Assembly: GCA_017303795.1 (NCBI GenBank)
Contig: JAFLBR010000001.1
Location: forward strand, 372,001 to 436,000
Direction of reading: 5' to 3'
Source: Cytophagales bacterium
GTDB lineage: Bacteria > Bacteroidota > Bacteroidia > Cytophagales > Cyclobacteriaceae
Length of the DNA: 64,000 bases
Positions 25,998 through 36,255 of this stretch are shown here, in pieces (position 1 is the stretch's first letter; each line of letters begins with the position of its first letter). Both the position numbers and the translations under genes were made by a program. The notes below the pieces were generated by a model. It ran no database searches, was not told the DNA's origin, and saw only the letters and a program-made list of their open reading frames with translations.

Positions 25998-27443
25998 CTA
26001 ATAAACCCCAACCTCCGCAATCACCGGACAAGCCTTTGAATCTGTAATAGAAACCCGAACGGCATCTGCATTAACGCCATTCAGTTTTAAAATCCGTTTA
26101 TAGCCAATAGTAGTGCCGGCAGCAATTTGTTGCCATGCATTGTTAACGCGCGCTTCAACTGTAAAACCTTTTACTCGCTGGCCAAGTTGAATGTACTCCT
26201 GTAGTTCAATAAAATTAAGTTGTTGCGATTTTCCAAGATCGATTTCTATAGTGCCTGAAGTAATTTCATCATCCGTTGTCCAGTACGTTTCCGGATTTCC
26301 GTCAACCAGATTGGCACCGCTGTATCTTTTATCCTTTCCGCGGATGGAGCTTATCTGTACAGATTTATTTAAGGCAACATTATTTTTAAACGTTGAATCA
26401 ACCAATGCGCGGAAACCCATTAACGAAGCTGAATCTTTTTCATGCACGCGACCGCGCCTATCGGGCGGAATGTTGAGTAGCAGCGTAGAACCTCTTCCCA
26501 CAGAAGTGAGGTAAATATCAAACAACTGTTGTGGAGTTTTTACAAGCGTATCTTCTTCAGCATGGTAAAACCAACCTTTGCGAATAGATACATCTACCTC
26601 AGCCGGAATCCAGTGTGTTCCGTTTTCTGCTCCGGTGTTTAATAATTGTTCAATACCACCTTTGCCGGCATAAAGTGTATCGGGTGTAATGGTGTTCCAG
26701 TTGGTTTCGCCAGCAACACCACGTTCGTTACCCACCCAACGCACACCGGGCCCGGCATCGCTGAAAAATAAAATCTCGGGTTCAAGTTCGCGTACTAAGT
26801 TTAAAGTAGTGGACCAATCGTAATAAGTGGAACCTTGTATGCTTCGCTTTTCACGTTTACCACCGTAATAACCATCGCCACCATTGGCACCGTCAAACCA
26901 CATTTCAAACACAGGGCCGTAGGTGGTAAACAATTCGTTCAACTGGTTGCGATAATAATCCACATACGGAGCTGTGCCATAGTCGGCATGGTTGCGATCC
27001 CACGGAGAAAGATAAACGCCAAACTTCAATTCATACTTTTTACAGGCCCGCATCACATCGCGTACTACATCGCCTTTGCCTTCCTTCCACACACTGTTCT
27101 TAACAGAGTGTTCCGTGTATTTACTGGGCCACAAGCAAAAACCATCGTGATGTTTGCAGGTAAGGATTACACCTTTGAAGCCGGCTTCTTTGAAAGTAAG
27201 AACCCATTGATCAGCATCGTAATTGGTGGGGTTAAAAATAGTGGGACTTTCATCGCCATAGCCCCATTCTTTTCCGGTAAACGTGTTGGTTGTAAAATGC
27301 ACAAAGGCATTCAATTCCATCTGATGCCAGGCTAATTGATTAGCAGCCGGGATTGGTAGGAGTGGGGCTGGTGGTGGTGTTTCTTTTGGATTGCAGTTAG
27401 AAAAAACAACTAATGCAAAAGCGATTACATAAAAAGATTTCAT
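25998..27443 (-). CDS. Alpha-L-fucosidase (GH29) lipoprotein with F5/8-type C domain
   Basis: 481 residues. Lipobox VVFSNCNP (Cys17) predicts a lipoprotein, probably on the outer membrane. GH29 features: WHQMELNAFVHFTTNTFTGKEWG, ILTCKHHDGFCLWPSKYT and MWFDGANGGDG with the nucleophile Asp184. The final 130 residues form a discoidin/F5-8 type C carbohydrate-binding domain (SGANLVDGNPETYW, ELQEYIQLGQRVKGF). It would release fucose from external glycans. It is isolated: no susC/susD pair or other glycan genes are adjacent. It lies 28 bases before the DUF255 gene on the same strand. Confidence 0.93.
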   Translation of the reverse strand: MKSFYVIAFALVVFSNCNPKETPPPAPLLPIPAANQLAWHQMELNAFVHFTTNTFTGKEWGYGDESPTIFNPTNYDADQWVLTFKEAGFKGVILTCKHHDGFCLWPSKYTEHSVKNSVWKEGKGDVVRDVMRACKKYELKFGVYLSPWDRNHADYGTAPYVDYYRNQLNELFTTYGPVFEMWFDGANGGDGYYGGKREKRSIQGSTYYDWSTTLNLVRELEPEILFFSDAGPGVRWVGNERGVAGETNWNTITPDTLYAGKGGIEQLLNTGAENGTHWIPAEVDVSIRKGWFYHAEEDTLVKTPQQLFDIYLTSVGRGSTLLLNIPPDRRGRVHEKDSASLMGFRALVDSTFKNNVALNKSVQISSIRGKDKRYSGANLVDGNPETYWTTDDEITSGTIEIDLGKSQQLNFIELQEYIQLGQRVKGFTVEARVNNAWQQIAAGTTIGYKRILKLNGVNADAVRVSITDSKACPVIAEVGVY

Positions 27444-27471
27444 ATCGAAAGTTAAATGCTTAATTCGAAAT

Positions 27472-29457
27472 TCAGGATTTAAAATTTTTGATTTGATTCA
27501 GTGCATTGGTAACATTATCAACAGGCAACTGGCACGTGTTATTCCGACATACATAAATCAACGTTCCACTTTTTGGGAGTCGGTTTTCCAATAAGGGCAA
27601 TGTGCTTTCACCTGTACTTCCGGCCGTGAGTGTAAAGGGCAGGTAATGCTGATGCAATTCTGTTCGTAGTGTTAAGGCTTCACTTCCGGCAATAGCTACT
27701 TCGGCTGGTTCGTGAATCAACTCGCTTAGTAATACAGCCCAATGGCAGGTGTAAACCGGTTCGGATGTAATCAGGTGTAAGAGTTTGGATGTCATGGTGC
27801 GGGATTGTTCTTTCCAGTCTTCCCGATCAAGTAATACACCAAGCTGAAACAGATTCCGCGCCATTACCGAATTTGATCCGGGAATTACATTATCAAAAAT
27901 TTCTTTCTTACGTGCAATCAAGGCTTCGGCTGTATCGGATGCATAAAAGAAAAATCCTTCTTCGATATCTGTAAAATGTTGTTGTACATAGTCACCCCAA
28001 ACGGTGGCTTTATGTAACCAACCTTCATTAAACGTTACCTGATAAAGTGAAACATAAGCCTGAATCAAAAATGCATAGTCTTCCAGAAATCCTTCCGTTG
28101 TGGATCGTTTACCTTTCCAGGCGCGATACACTTTATCATCAATTACATGTTCTTCCAGAAATGAAATTGCACCGAGTGCCAGTTGTAAAAAATGTTCGTC
28201 ATTAAAAGCTTTGTAACAATCTATCAAACCATGAATGGTTATCGCATTCCAACCGGTAAGAATTTTATCATCCAACCCTGGCCTAATGCGTTTGCTTCGT
28301 GCGGCTAACAGCTTTGCTTTTAAAGTTTTCACCTCATCCGATTCAATACCATCGGTTTCCCGATCTCTACGTAAGATATTACGACCGTGTTCCCAATTAC
28401 CTTCGGCTGTTGCCAGAAAATGATGCATCAGCTTTTCAGTATCAGCACCTAGCACTGTTCGCAGTTCAGCTTCTGTCCACGTATAAAATTTTCCTTCCAC
28501 GCCTTCGCTATCGGCATCTAAAGCCGAATAAAAACCTCCGGCCAGGTGTTGCATCTCTCGTTCCAGCCACCCCACAGTTTCATAAATCGTTTCTTTAAAG
28601 ACAGGATCATGCGTAATGCTATACGCTTCTGCATAAAGTGAAAGCAATTGCGCATTATCATACAACATTTTTTCAAAGTGTGGAGCAAACCATTCACCAT
28701 CTACTGAGTACCGCGAAAAACCACCACCTATCTGATCATAAATTCCACCAAACGCCAACTGGCGAAGGGTGTGTGTAACCATATTAAGCGCGACTTTATT
28801 ATTGGTGCTGGCATGGTAGCGCAATAGAAAAAGCCAGATGGAAGGCATCACAAACTTAGGTGCCTTCTCAATGCCACCCCATGTTTTATCATACCGCGAA
28901 GCAAGAATCTGAAACATGGTATCGGTTTGTTCTTGCTTAAAAAGTTTTTCGTTTTGCTGCGCGAAGCGTTTCAAATCGCTGGTTTGTAAATGTTGCGCCA
29001 GGTCATTTGCGGAGTCATCAATTTCTTTTCGTTTTACCTGAAAGGTTTGATGGATTTGCTTTAGTAACTGCGCCCAGTTTTGCGGAGGAAAATACGTGCC
29101 TCCATAAAAAGGTTTTTGATCGGGAGTTAAAAATACATTCAGTGGCCAGCCACCATTTTGTTGCATGGCTTGCACGGCCTCCATATATACCTGGTCAATA
29201 TCGGGCCGCTCTTCACGATCGACTTTAATGCAGACAAAATGTTCATTCATCACTGCAGCAATGGTTTCGTTTTCAAAACTCTCACGCTCCATTACATGGC
29301 ACCAATGGCAACTGGAATAGCCAATACTTACCAATATGGGTTTGTCTTCAGCTTTAGCTTTTTGTAGTGCTTCGTTGCTCCACTCGTACCACTCAACCGG
29401 ATTGTGTGCGTGTTGTAACAGATACGGTGAAGTGGCGTGTATAAGTTGGTTAGGCAT
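27472..29457 (-). CDS. DUF255 thioredoxin-fold protein (YyaL/SPATA20-like)
   Basis: 661 residues, the family length. The N-terminal thioredoxin-like domain reads [14 protein letters not shown] and [15 protein letters not shown], with the CxxC; the rest is a six-hairpin glycosidase-like toroid ([33 protein letters not shown]). The function of the family is unresolved; a role in thiol redox or sugar handling has been proposed. No signal peptide, so cytoplasmic. It starts inside the end of the GSCFA gene (8 bases overlap), so the two are coupled. Confidence 0.93.
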   Translation of the reverse strand: MPNQLIHATSPYLLQHAHNPVEWYEWSNEALQKAKAEDKPILVSIGYSSCHWCHVMERESFENETIAAVMNEHFVCIKVDREERPDIDQVYMEAVQAMQQNGGWPLNVFLTPDQKPFYGGTYFPPQNWAQLLKQIHQTFQVKRKEIDDSANDLAQHLQTSDLKRFAQQNEKLFKQEQTDTMFQILASRYDKTWGGIEKAPKFVMPSIWLFLLRYHASTNNKVALNMVTHTLRQLAFGGIYDQIGGGFSRYSVDGEWFAPHFEKMLYDNAQLLSLYAEAYSITHDPVFKETIYETVGWLEREMQHLAGGFYSALDADSEGVEGKFYTWTEAELRTVLGADTEKLMHHFLATAEGNWEHGRNILRRDRETDGIESDEVKTLKAKLLAARSKRIRPGLDDKILTGWNAITIHGLIDCYKAFNDEHFLQLALGAISFLEEHVIDDKVYRAWKGKRSTTEGFLEDYAFLIQAYVSLYQVTFNEGWLHKATVWGDYVQQHFTDIEEGFFFYASDTAEALIARKKEIFDNVIPGSNSVMARNLFQLGVLLDREDWKEQSRTMTSKLLHLITSEPVYTCHWAVLLSELIHEPAEVAIAGSEALTLRTELHQHYLPFTLTAGSTGESTLPLLENRLPKSGTLIYVCRNNTCQLPVDNVTNALNQIKNFKS

Positions 29458-30421
29458 GTGCAGTAAGTTGTGCGCGTACAGATTCTATTTCGGTTGTTAC
29501 CGCTACCTGGTGTTGAATAGATTCTAATTTGCGTAAGGTGTCTTTCAAAAAATGCTTATGTGCTGCCGAGGTTATCTGAAAAGGTTTGTGTGCCAATGCT
29601 TTTTGAATTTCGTTTAATGTGTGAATAAGTTTTAGCGTGTCAGCCGTAAAGTAACGGTCGCTGAATTTCTGATTAATGTAGTCCCGCGCTTCCGCAGATG
29701 GGTGAAGCATATCGCGTTCGTAGAACCGATAATCGCGCAGATCGTCCATCATAATTTCATAGGCTGGAAAATAATCAACGTGTTGTTGAAGTTCATAGCA
29801 AGCTAATCGCAATATCGATTTACTCACAGTATTTAATTCAAATGTGTCTTTGCTGTGCCTTACAGGACTAACCGTAACCAGTATCCGAAGTTCAGGGCGA
29901 ATTTTTTTAATAGTCTGAACAAGTGCGTTAAACGATTGAATAATCTCAGTAACCGATAAAAGTTTTTTACTAAACTGACTGGCGGGGACTTTATGGCAAT
30001 TGTTTACTAATTGATGGATTGATTGTAATTCATATACCCAAGCCGTTCCGTAGGTAATGATGAGCACATCCACGTGTTGTAGAAATTCACGAACCTGTTT
30101 TTGAACATCTTGCAGAATGGTTAACAGTTCTGCTTTCGAATTGGCAGTAAACTGCGAATGATAAGCGTGATGAAACCAGAGTCCGTTACGTTCGGTAAAC
30201 AGATTTTGATCGATGTTATTGTCGAATGCATCTAACAGGAGATTATGAATAGAAACAGGATTGTAAGTTGTGCCGAAGGGATTGGCGAGCACCGTAAACT
30301 TGTTGTTGGCCAGCCATTGCCCAAACTGATCGGCAAAACAGGAACCAATGGTGAGTATCTTATCGTTCAGACTAATAGGTTGTGCGGGTGAACAATTTAT
30401 TTCGGTTCGAAACGAATTCAT
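29450..30421 (-). CDS. GSCFA-domain protein
   Basis: 323 residues from the ATG at 30421; a GTG 42 bases upstream would add a non-family extension. Named for the motif [12 protein letters not shown] (residues 24-35); the family relates to SGNH hydrolases/lipases, and [25 protein letters not shown] and [10 protein letters not shown] fit its later blocks. The HPSAEA segment provides the catalytic His of the SGNH type. Substrate unknown. Coupled to the DUF255 gene. Divergent from anmK; 77 bases separate the two starts. Confidence 0.93.
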   Translation of the reverse strand: MNSFRTEINCSPAQPISLNDKILTIGSCFADQFGQWLANNKFTVLANPFGTTYNPVSIHNLLLDAFDNNIDQNLFTERNGLWFHHAYHSQFTANSKAELLTILQDVQKQVREFLQHVDVLIITYGTAWVYELQSIHQLVNNCHKVPASQFSKKLLSVTEIIQSFNALVQTIKKIRPELRILVTVSPVRHSKDTFELNTVSKSILRLACYELQQHVDYFPAYEIMMDDLRDYRFYERDMLHPSAEARDYINQKFSDRYFTADTLKLIHTLNEIQKALAHKPFQITSAAHKHFLKDTLRKLESIQHQVAVTTEIESVRAQLTAHA

Positions 30422-30498
30422 TCTATTTTTGGATAGTTTTGGAATCGGTTTGAAAGTTACCACGATACGGTTAACCGATTCCTATTCGCACCGGAATT

Positions 30499-31692
30499 AT
30501 GAATAAAAATATTGCTGCCCTGCATTGGATTGCCTCTAAAAAAACACGATTGATAATCGGGTTAATGTCAGGTACTTCGCTGGATGGCCTCGATGTGGCT
30601 TTGTGCCGCATCAGCGGAAGCGGGGTTCAAACCAAAGTAAAGCTTGAAAAATTTTATACCTGGCCTTACAATAAAAAGTTTAAGAATAGCATTTTAGAAG
30701 TGTTCGCTAAATCCCAAATCGATTTTCAGAAGCTAACAGAACTGAATGCAGTTATTGGCAAAACACACGGGCAGTTAGTAGTAAAATCCTTAAACAAGTG
30801 GAAAGTAAAACCAACACAGGTAGATGTGATTGCCTCGCACGGGCAAACTGTTTTTCATGCACCTAAGTTTTTATATCCGCAGGCAAACAGCAATGCTACT
30901 TTACAGATTGGTGATGGTGATCACCTCGCAGTTGCGACAGGTATTATTACCCTCAGCGATTTCAGACAAAAGCATGTTGCAGCCGGGGGCGAAGGTGCGC
31001 CTTTAGCCGTGTATGGCGATTATCTGCTGTTTTCAAAAAAAGGTTCAAATAGAATTTTATTGAATGCGGGCGGCATTGGCAACTTCACCTATCTACCGGC
31101 ATCGGCTAAAGCCAGCGAAGTTTTTGTTACCGATACTGGCCCGGCCAATACGTTGATCGATCAAACAGTGCGACATTATTTGCCCGGTCAATCTTTTGAC
31201 AAGGACGCGCAGTTGGCCAGCACAGGTAAACCTGATTTGAAATTGTTATCGGCATTAAAATCGCATTCGTTTTTTAAACAAAAATTTCCCAAGACAATCG
31301 GGCCGGAGTTGTTTAATATTGAATATGTTCAAGCAGCACAACAAAAAAGTAACACTACCGAAATTTCGTTACCGGATTTGTTGGCAACACTAACGTACTT
31401 CAGTTCAGTAACTATGGCCGAAGCCATTCAACAAGTTACAGGCAAGCGGAAATTTGATTTATATGCGAGTGGTGGCGGGGCACACAATCCATTAATGATG
31501 CAAAGCCTTAGAGAGTTGTTGCCGAATATTACCTTTCATAAAATGGATGCATTAGGAATCTCAGGCGATGCAAAAGAAGCTGTGTTATTTGCCGTGTTGG
31601 CAAATGAAGCATTGGCTGGTGGCAAAACAGATTTTGGTAAACGATCTAAAATTCCTTCGGTGTCGATGGGGAAGATTTCGTTTCGGAGATAG
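30499..31692 (+). CDS. anmK: Anhydro-N-acetylmuramic acid kinase
   Basis: 397 residues. Converts 1,6-anhydro-MurNAc to MurNAc-6-phosphate during cell wall recycling. Sugar-kinase fold: [20 protein letters not shown] (phosphate loop), [71 protein letters not shown]. Bacteroidota AnmK often has this length. Two genes for the next steps follow on the same strand, with a repeat element between anmK and murQ. Confidence 0.96.
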   Translation: MNKNIAALHWIASKKTRLIIGLMSGTSLDGLDVALCRISGSGVQTKVKLEKFYTWPYNKKFKNSILEVFAKSQIDFQKLTELNAVIGKTHGQLVVKSLNKWKVKPTQVDVIASHGQTVFHAPKFLYPQANSNATLQIGDGDHLAVATGIITLSDFRQKHVAAGGEGAPLAVYGDYLLFSKKGSNRILLNAGGIGNFTYLPASAKASEVFVTDTGPANTLIDQTVRHYLPGQSFDKDAQLASTGKPDLKLLSALKSHSFFKQKFPKTIGPELFNIEYVQAAQQKSNTTEISLPDLLATLTYFSSVTMAEAIQQVTGKRKFDLYASGGGAHNPLMMQSLRELLPNITFHKMDALGISGDAKEAVLFAVLANEALAGGKTDFGKRSKIPSVSMGKISFRR

Positions 31693-31722
31693 AAATATGC
31701 AGTAAAGCCAAAATATTAAATT

Positions 31723-31783
31723 CCCTCACCCCACCTCGTTCCTCGGCACCCCTCTCCCTGGGGAGAGGGGAAGGGGGTGAGGG
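31723..31783. repeat. REP-like nested palindrome between anmK and murQ
   Basis: Outer arms CCCTCACCCC near 31723-31732 and GGGGGTGAGGG ending at 31783; inner hairpin CCCCTCTCC/GGAGAGGGG around 31749-31770. Similar C-rich/G-rich palindromes occur as dispersed extragenic repeats in many bacteria. It could form a stable hairpin in the anmK-murQ transcript and change relative expression. Confidence 0.75.
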
Positions 31784-31799
31784 ATTACAAAAAGTGAAC

Positions 31800-32621
31800 A
31801 TGTCAGACTTCAAAAAAATAACCGAACAACCTTCTCACTATCGCCATCTTGAAAAAATGTCGGTAGCGGAGATCTTAGCCAACATCAACAAAGAAGATAA
31901 AACGGTGCCGCTGGCCGTTGAGAAAGTTATTCCACAAATTGAAAAATTGGTTCAGGCTATTGTCGATAAGATGGTGGCCGGTGGCCGGTTGTTTTATCTC
32001 GGTGCCGGAACCAGCGGTCGCCTGGGTGTGGTTGATGCCAGTGAGTGTCCGCCCACGTATGGTGTGCCGTATGGTTTGGTGATTGGCCTGATTGCAGGTG
32101 GTACAAAAGCCATTACGCAGGCAGTGGAGTTTGCCGAAGACAGCCTGGAACAAGGGTGGAAAGATTTGGAAGCTCATAACATTACTGCGCAGGATGTTGT
32201 AGTTGGCATCGCGGCAAGCGGTCGCACCCCTTACGTGATCGGTGCTTTAAAGAAATGTCGCGAAAGCGGAATTGTAACGGGTAGCATTTCATGCAATCCG
32301 GGGGCACCGGTAAGTAATGAAGCTGACTTTCCTATTGAAGTAGTAGTTGGGCCGGAGTTTGTAACCGGAAGCACCCGCATGAAAAGCGGAACTGCTCAGA
32401 AACTGGTGTTGAATATGATCTCCACATCGGTAATGATCCGGCTAGGCAGGGTAGAAGATAACAAGATGGTGAACATGCAACTGACTAACGACAAGTTGGT
32501 TGACCGTGGCGTGCGGATGGTGATGGATAACACCGGCCTTACCAATTACGAGCAAGCCCATCAATTGCTGATCAAACACGGGTCAGTGAAAAAGGCTGTG
32601 GATGCCTGGTTAAAAAAATAG
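31800..32621 (+). CDS. murQ: N-acetylmuramic acid 6-phosphate etherase
   Basis: 273 residues from the ATG at 31800 (a GTG two codons earlier is possible). Cleaves the D-lactyl ether of MurNAc-6-phosphate to GlcNAc-6-phosphate. SIS domain with [21 protein letters not shown], holding the catalytic Glu, then [10 protein letters not shown] with the second Glu, [16 protein letters not shown], and [12 protein letters not shown]. Slightly shorter than E. coli MurQ at the C-terminus, as usual in Bacteroidota. Follows anmK; precedes the NagB-PIG-L fusion by 63 bases. Confidence 0.96.
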   Translation: MSDFKKITEQPSHYRHLEKMSVAEILANINKEDKTVPLAVEKVIPQIEKLVQAIVDKMVAGGRLFYLGAGTSGRLGVVDASECPPTYGVPYGLVIGLIAGGTKAITQAVEFAEDSLEQGWKDLEAHNITAQDVVVGIAASGRTPYVIGALKKCRESGIVTGSISCNPGAPVSNEADFPIEVVVGPEFVTGSTRMKSGTAQKLVLNMISTSVMIRLGRVEDNKMVNMQLTNDKLVDRGVRMVMDNTGLTNYEQAHQLLIKHGSVKKAVDAWLKK

Positions 32622-32654
32622 GCATTCTTACTGGAATGATCCTGAAACCATTCT

Positions 32655-32662
32655 ATTTTTGA
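32655..32662 (+). promoter_or_regulatory. -7 element before the deaminase-PIG-L gene
   Basis: TATTTTTG matches TAnnTTTG and ends 22 bases before the ATG at 32685. The gene may thus have its own promoter in addition to read-through from murQ. The -33 region is weak. Confidence 0.45.
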
Positions 32663-32684
32663 AATTCATCTACCTCAAAACCCT

Positions 32685-34583
32685 ATGAGTCACATTTCTG
32701 TAACCGAGCACATTCCCACACAGATTTTTAAAACCTCCGAAGAAGCCTCTGTTTTTGTAGCCAACGAAATTGCAAATCTTATTCGCCAGAAGCAGGTGGA
32801 AGGTAAACCGTGTGTGCTGGGTCTGGCCACCGGCTCTACGCCTACACGTGTGTATGCCGAATTGATAAAACTCCACAAGCAAGGATTGAGTTTTAAGAAT
32901 GTAATTACGTTTAATCTTGATGAATATTATCCGATAGAACCTACATCGCTGCAAAGCTATGTGCGGTTTATGAACGAACATTTATTCGATTCAATCGACA
33001 TTCCCAAAGCGAATATCAATGTACCCGATGGTACGTTGCCAAAAGATAAAGTGGCTGACTATTGTAAACAGTACGATGCCAAAATCGATTCGTTAGGGGG
33101 AATTGATTTACAGATACTCGGTATTGGTCGTACGGGCCACATTGGTTTTAACGAACCCGGTTCGTCTGAGAAATCGCCTACGCGTATGATCACGCTCGAT
33201 CAGGTAACGCGCATAGATGCGGCCAGCGATTTTTTTGGTGAAGAGAATGTTCCGCGCAAAGCGATTACGATGGGTGTGGGCTCTATTCTAAAATCCAAGC
33301 GCATTATTATGATGGCTTGGGGCGAAGGTAAAGGGCCCATCGTTCAAAAAGCAGTAGAAGGTCCGGTTACCGATCAGATTCCATCTACGTTCTTGCAGAA
33401 GCATTCCAACACGCAGGTAATTCTGGATGATGCCGCGTCTTCCAAGCTTACGCGAATCAAAACCCCGTGGTTGGTTGATAGTGTGGATTGGAATGAGAAG
33501 TTGATTCAGAAAGCAGTAGTGTGGTTGGGCCTAACGTTACAAAAGCCCGTGCTTAAACTTACCAATCACGATTACATGGAGCATGGCATGGGCGATATTA
33601 TTACTGAATATGGTTCCGCTTATAAAGTGAATATTAAAATTTTTAATGCGCTGCAACATACCATTACCGGTTGGCCTGGTGGTAAACCTAATGCCGATGA
33701 TTCACATCGCCCTGAACGTGCAACACCGTTTCCTAAACGCGCGATAATATTCAGCCCGCACCCCGATGATGATGTGATTTCAATGGGCGGTACGTTTATC
33801 CGGTTGGTCGATCAGAAACACGAAGTGCATGTAGCCTATCAAACTTCAGGTAACATTGCCGTGTTTGATGATGATGCCATTCGCTTTGCGGATTTTGTGC
33901 GCGACTTCAACCAATCGTTTGGTTTAAGTAAAGCCGATGGCGAAAAGTTCTATGAAAAAATTGTGCGCGACATTAAAGAAAAGAAACCGGGTGCCGTTGA
34001 CAGTGCCGAGGTAATGAAGATCAAAGGTTTGATTCGCAGAGGCGAAGCAAAAGCTGGCTGCCGGTACACAGGAATTCCCGATGAGCAAGCGCACTTTCTT
34101 GACATGCCTTTTTATGAAACCGGTACGGTTAAGAAAAAACCATTAGGCGAAGCTGATATTCAGATTATTGTTGATTTGATTGAGAAGATAAAGCCGCACC
34201 AGATTTATGCTGCGGGCGATTTGTCCGATCCGCATGGTACCCATCGCGTGTGTCTGGCTGCCATCTTCCAGGCTGTTGATCGGTTAAAGCATAAAGAATA
34301 CATGAAAGATTGCTACGTGTGGTTGTATCGCGGAGCATGGCAGGAGTGGGATATCGATCAGATTGAAATGGCCGTACCCCTTAGTCCGGATGAATTGCTG
34401 CGCAAGCGCAGAGCCATCTTTAAACATCAATCACAAAAAGATAGTGCCGTATTTCCGGGCAGCGATAAGCGCGAGTTCTGGGTACGGGCCGAAGATCGTA
34501 ATCATGCTACAGCCGAAGCGTACAACTTGTTAGGCTTAGCCGAGTATGAAGCGATTGAAGCTTTTGTGAGATACCATTTTTAA
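32685..34583 (+). CDS. Glucosamine-6-phosphate deaminase-like protein fused to a PIG-L/LmbE deacetylase domain
   Basis: 632 residues, two enzymes in one chain. Residues 20-270 match NagB: GLATGSTPTRVYAEL, FNLDEYYP (Asp72 of E. coli NagB), then GIGRTGHIGFNEPGS, in which His143 and Glu148 equivalents are present but the position of Asp141 is Thr. Residues 345-560 match PIG-L N-deacetylases: IIFSPHPDDDVISMGGTFI with the zinc-binding HPDD near residue 359 and GDLSDPHGTHRVC. This architecture is common in Bacteroidota and annotated NagB-like. Next to murQ and anmK it could deacetylate GlcNAc-6-phosphate and deaminate the product in one protein, replacing NagA. That role is inferred; the missing Asp is a caution. 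Confidence 0.88.
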   Translation: MSHISVTEHIPTQIFKTSEEASVFVANEIANLIRQKQVEGKPCVLGLATGSTPTRVYAELIKLHKQGLSFKNVITFNLDEYYPIEPTSLQSYVRFMNEHLFDSIDIPKANINVPDGTLPKDKVADYCKQYDAKIDSLGGIDLQILGIGRTGHIGFNEPGSSEKSPTRMITLDQVTRIDAASDFFGEENVPRKAITMGVGSILKSKRIIMMAWGEGKGPIVQKAVEGPVTDQIPSTFLQKHSNTQVILDDAASSKLTRIKTPWLVDSVDWNEKLIQKAVVWLGLTLQKPVLKLTNHDYMEHGMGDIITEYGSAYKVNIKIFNALQHTITGWPGGKPNADDSHRPERATPFPKRAIIFSPHPDDDVISMGGTFIRLVDQKHEVHVAYQTSGNIAVFDDDAIRFADFVRDFNQSFGLSKADGEKFYEKIVRDIKEKKPGAVDSAEVMKIKGLIRRGEAKAGCRYTGIPDEQAHFLDMPFYETGTVKKKPLGEADIQIIVDLIEKIKPHQIYAAGDLSDPHGTHRVCLAAIFQAVDRLKHKEYMKDCYVWLYRGAWQEWDIDQIEMAVPLSPDELLRKRRAIFKHQSQKDSAVFPGSDKREFWVRAEDRNHATAEAYNLLGLAEYEAIEAFVRYHF

Positions 34584-34699
34584 ACCAGTAGTATTAAGTC
34601 CTTAGTCTATAGTTAAAACAATGAGGTCTTATATTATAAAGGTACCACTCAATCGTCATTGACTCTTTACTAACGACTAATTACTCAATACTATTAATT

Positions 34700-35467
34700 A
34701 TGCATTTAGTATCCTGGAACGTAAACGGAATCCGCGCGATTATTAAGAAAGAATTTGTAGCGAGTGTGCGCGCTATGGCTCCCGATGTGATGGGGTTGCA
34801 GGAAACCAAAGCTGCGAAGGAAGAAGTATTAACAGCTTTGGAAGTATTGCCAGAGTATAAAGTGTATGCCAACTCATCTAAGGCCCGCAAAGGGTATTCT
34901 GGCACAGCCATTTTAACTAAAACCGAACCCATAGATGTTACTTACGATATGGGCATTGATGTGCACGATCAGGAGGGGCGCGTTGTAACGGCCGAATTTG
35001 CTACGTATTTTTTTGTAACGGTTTATACACCCAATGCCGGTGAGGGCTTAGCGCGACTGGATTATCGCCAAACGTGGGACGATGCTTTTCGGGAATTCCT
35101 GGTTTGGTTAAACCGCAGAAAGCCGGTAATTGTGTGTGGCGATTTTAATGTGGCGCATAAGCCCATCGACCTCGCGCATCCAAAAGCAAATTATAATAAG
35201 TCGGCTGGTTATACCCAACAAGAGATAGATGGGTTTGATAAGTTATTAAACACCGGTCTGGTGGATACCTTCCGTCATTTTTATCCGGAGGAAATAAAAT
35301 ATTCGTATTGGAACTTTGTAACCAACGGTCGCGCTAAAAATGTAGGCTGGCGCATTGATCATTTTTTGGTTCCACAAACTGTAATGCCTTTGGTAAAAGA
35401 TGCGATGATCTACAATGAGTATCATGGCTCAGATCATTGCCCAGTGGGGCTCAGGATTGGGATTTAG
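34700..35467 (+). CDS. xth: Exodeoxyribonuclease III (AP endonuclease)
   Basis: 255 residues. Base-excision repair enzyme cutting at abasic sites. Motifs: LVSWNVNGIRA, MGLQETKA, GYSGTAILTK, GDFNVAHKPIDLAHP, WRIDHFLV and SDHCPVGLRIGI, which hold the catalytic Asn, Glu, Asp, Asn and the Asp-His pair. Length typical. The 116 bases upstream contain only TACT/TTAC-rich sequence and no recognised promoter. The unknown exported protein B begins 47 bases after its stop. Confidence 0.96.
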   Translation: MHLVSWNVNGIRAIIKKEFVASVRAMAPDVMGLQETKAAKEEVLTALEVLPEYKVYANSSKARKGYSGTAILTKTEPIDVTYDMGIDVHDQEGRVVTAEFATYFFVTVYTPNAGEGLARLDYRQTWDDAFREFLVWLNRRKPVIVCGDFNVAHKPIDLAHPKANYNKSAGYTQQEIDGFDKLLNTGLVDTFRHFYPEEIKYSYWNFVTNGRAKNVGWRIDHFLVPQTVMPLVKDAMIYNEYHGSDHCPVGLRIGI

Positions 35468-35514
35468 TGCGTAATTGCGTAAATTCACAAATAAGTATTG
35501 AAACCTTATATATT

Positions 35515-36255
35515 ATGAGACGAATAACTATACTCTTCTTGGTTTTAGTGTCCGTTACCTCAACTGTATTAGCGCAAACAGGCAATTATATTCATAACCT
35601 ATATGCGCTTGAACGGATTGGATCAAATCAAGGTGGGGGACAAACAAGCTCTATCCCAACTATGCCTGGTCCACCTCCAGGGGTAAAGGGTGATGTTTAT
35701 TTGAATAAGAATTTTAATAAGGTTGTCTTTCAGCTTTTTGATGGCGATAAAATAATTGAAGGTTTTATTGCCAAACTTGATCTTAAACAAAATGAATTCG
35801 ATGTTTTAACATCGCAAGGTGTTAAGGTTTTAAAGGGCAATCTGGTTAAGAGTTTTGTGTTCGTTGATTCATTAACACATATCCAAAGTAATTTTGTTAG
35901 CACTAAAGAATGGCACACAGTTTCATCTCCACTTTTTGAAGGATTTTATGAAATACTGCTTGAGGGGAAGTTAACGCTATTAAAAAGAACTGATTTAATT
36001 GTAAAACAGCCAGACTTTCACCCGGCACTAAATGTGGGCAGTAAAGACTTACGCTTTATTAAGTCTGAAAAATTCTACTACCTCCATTCGGGAAAGGTTT
36101 TTGAAATTCCCTCAAAGAGAAATCTTACCAAAATTTTTACCAGCTATGAAAAAGAGATGCAAGATTATATCGCAGATAAAAACCTATCTTCAACGAAGCA
36201 GCGTGACCTTGCTCTAATTTTCGATTACTACAATCGGATTTCTACCGGAAATTAA
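35515..36255 (+). CDS. Exported protein of unknown function, family member B
   Basis: 246 residues from the ATG at 35515, chosen because it gives a signal peptide (RRITILFLVLVSVTSTVLAQ) and longer frames overlap the exonuclease gene. A Gly/Pro-rich linker (SSIPTMPGPPPGVKG) follows. The core then mirrors the protein at 11177-11782: a strand-rich start (KVVFQLFDGDKIIEGFIAKL), FYEILLEGKLTLLKRTDL, FYYLHSGKVFEIPSKR and the end LIFDYYNRI. The shared layout and the EGKLT-L-x-R segment make them paralogues. Function unknown; probably periplasmic or surface. Its stop overlaps that of murA by four bases on the opposite strand. Confidence 0.8.
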   Translation: MRRITILFLVLVSVTSTVLAQTGNYIHNLYALERIGSNQGGGQTSSIPTMPGPPPGVKGDVYLNKNFNKVVFQLFDGDKIIEGFIAKLDLKQNEFDVLTSQGVKVLKGNLVKSFVFVDSLTHIQSNFVSTKEWHTVSSPLFEGFYEILLEGKLTLLKRTDLIVKQPDFHPALNVGSKDLRFIKSEKFYYLHSGKVFEIPSKRNLTKIFTSYEKEMQDYIADKNLSSTKQRDLALIFDYYNRISTGN

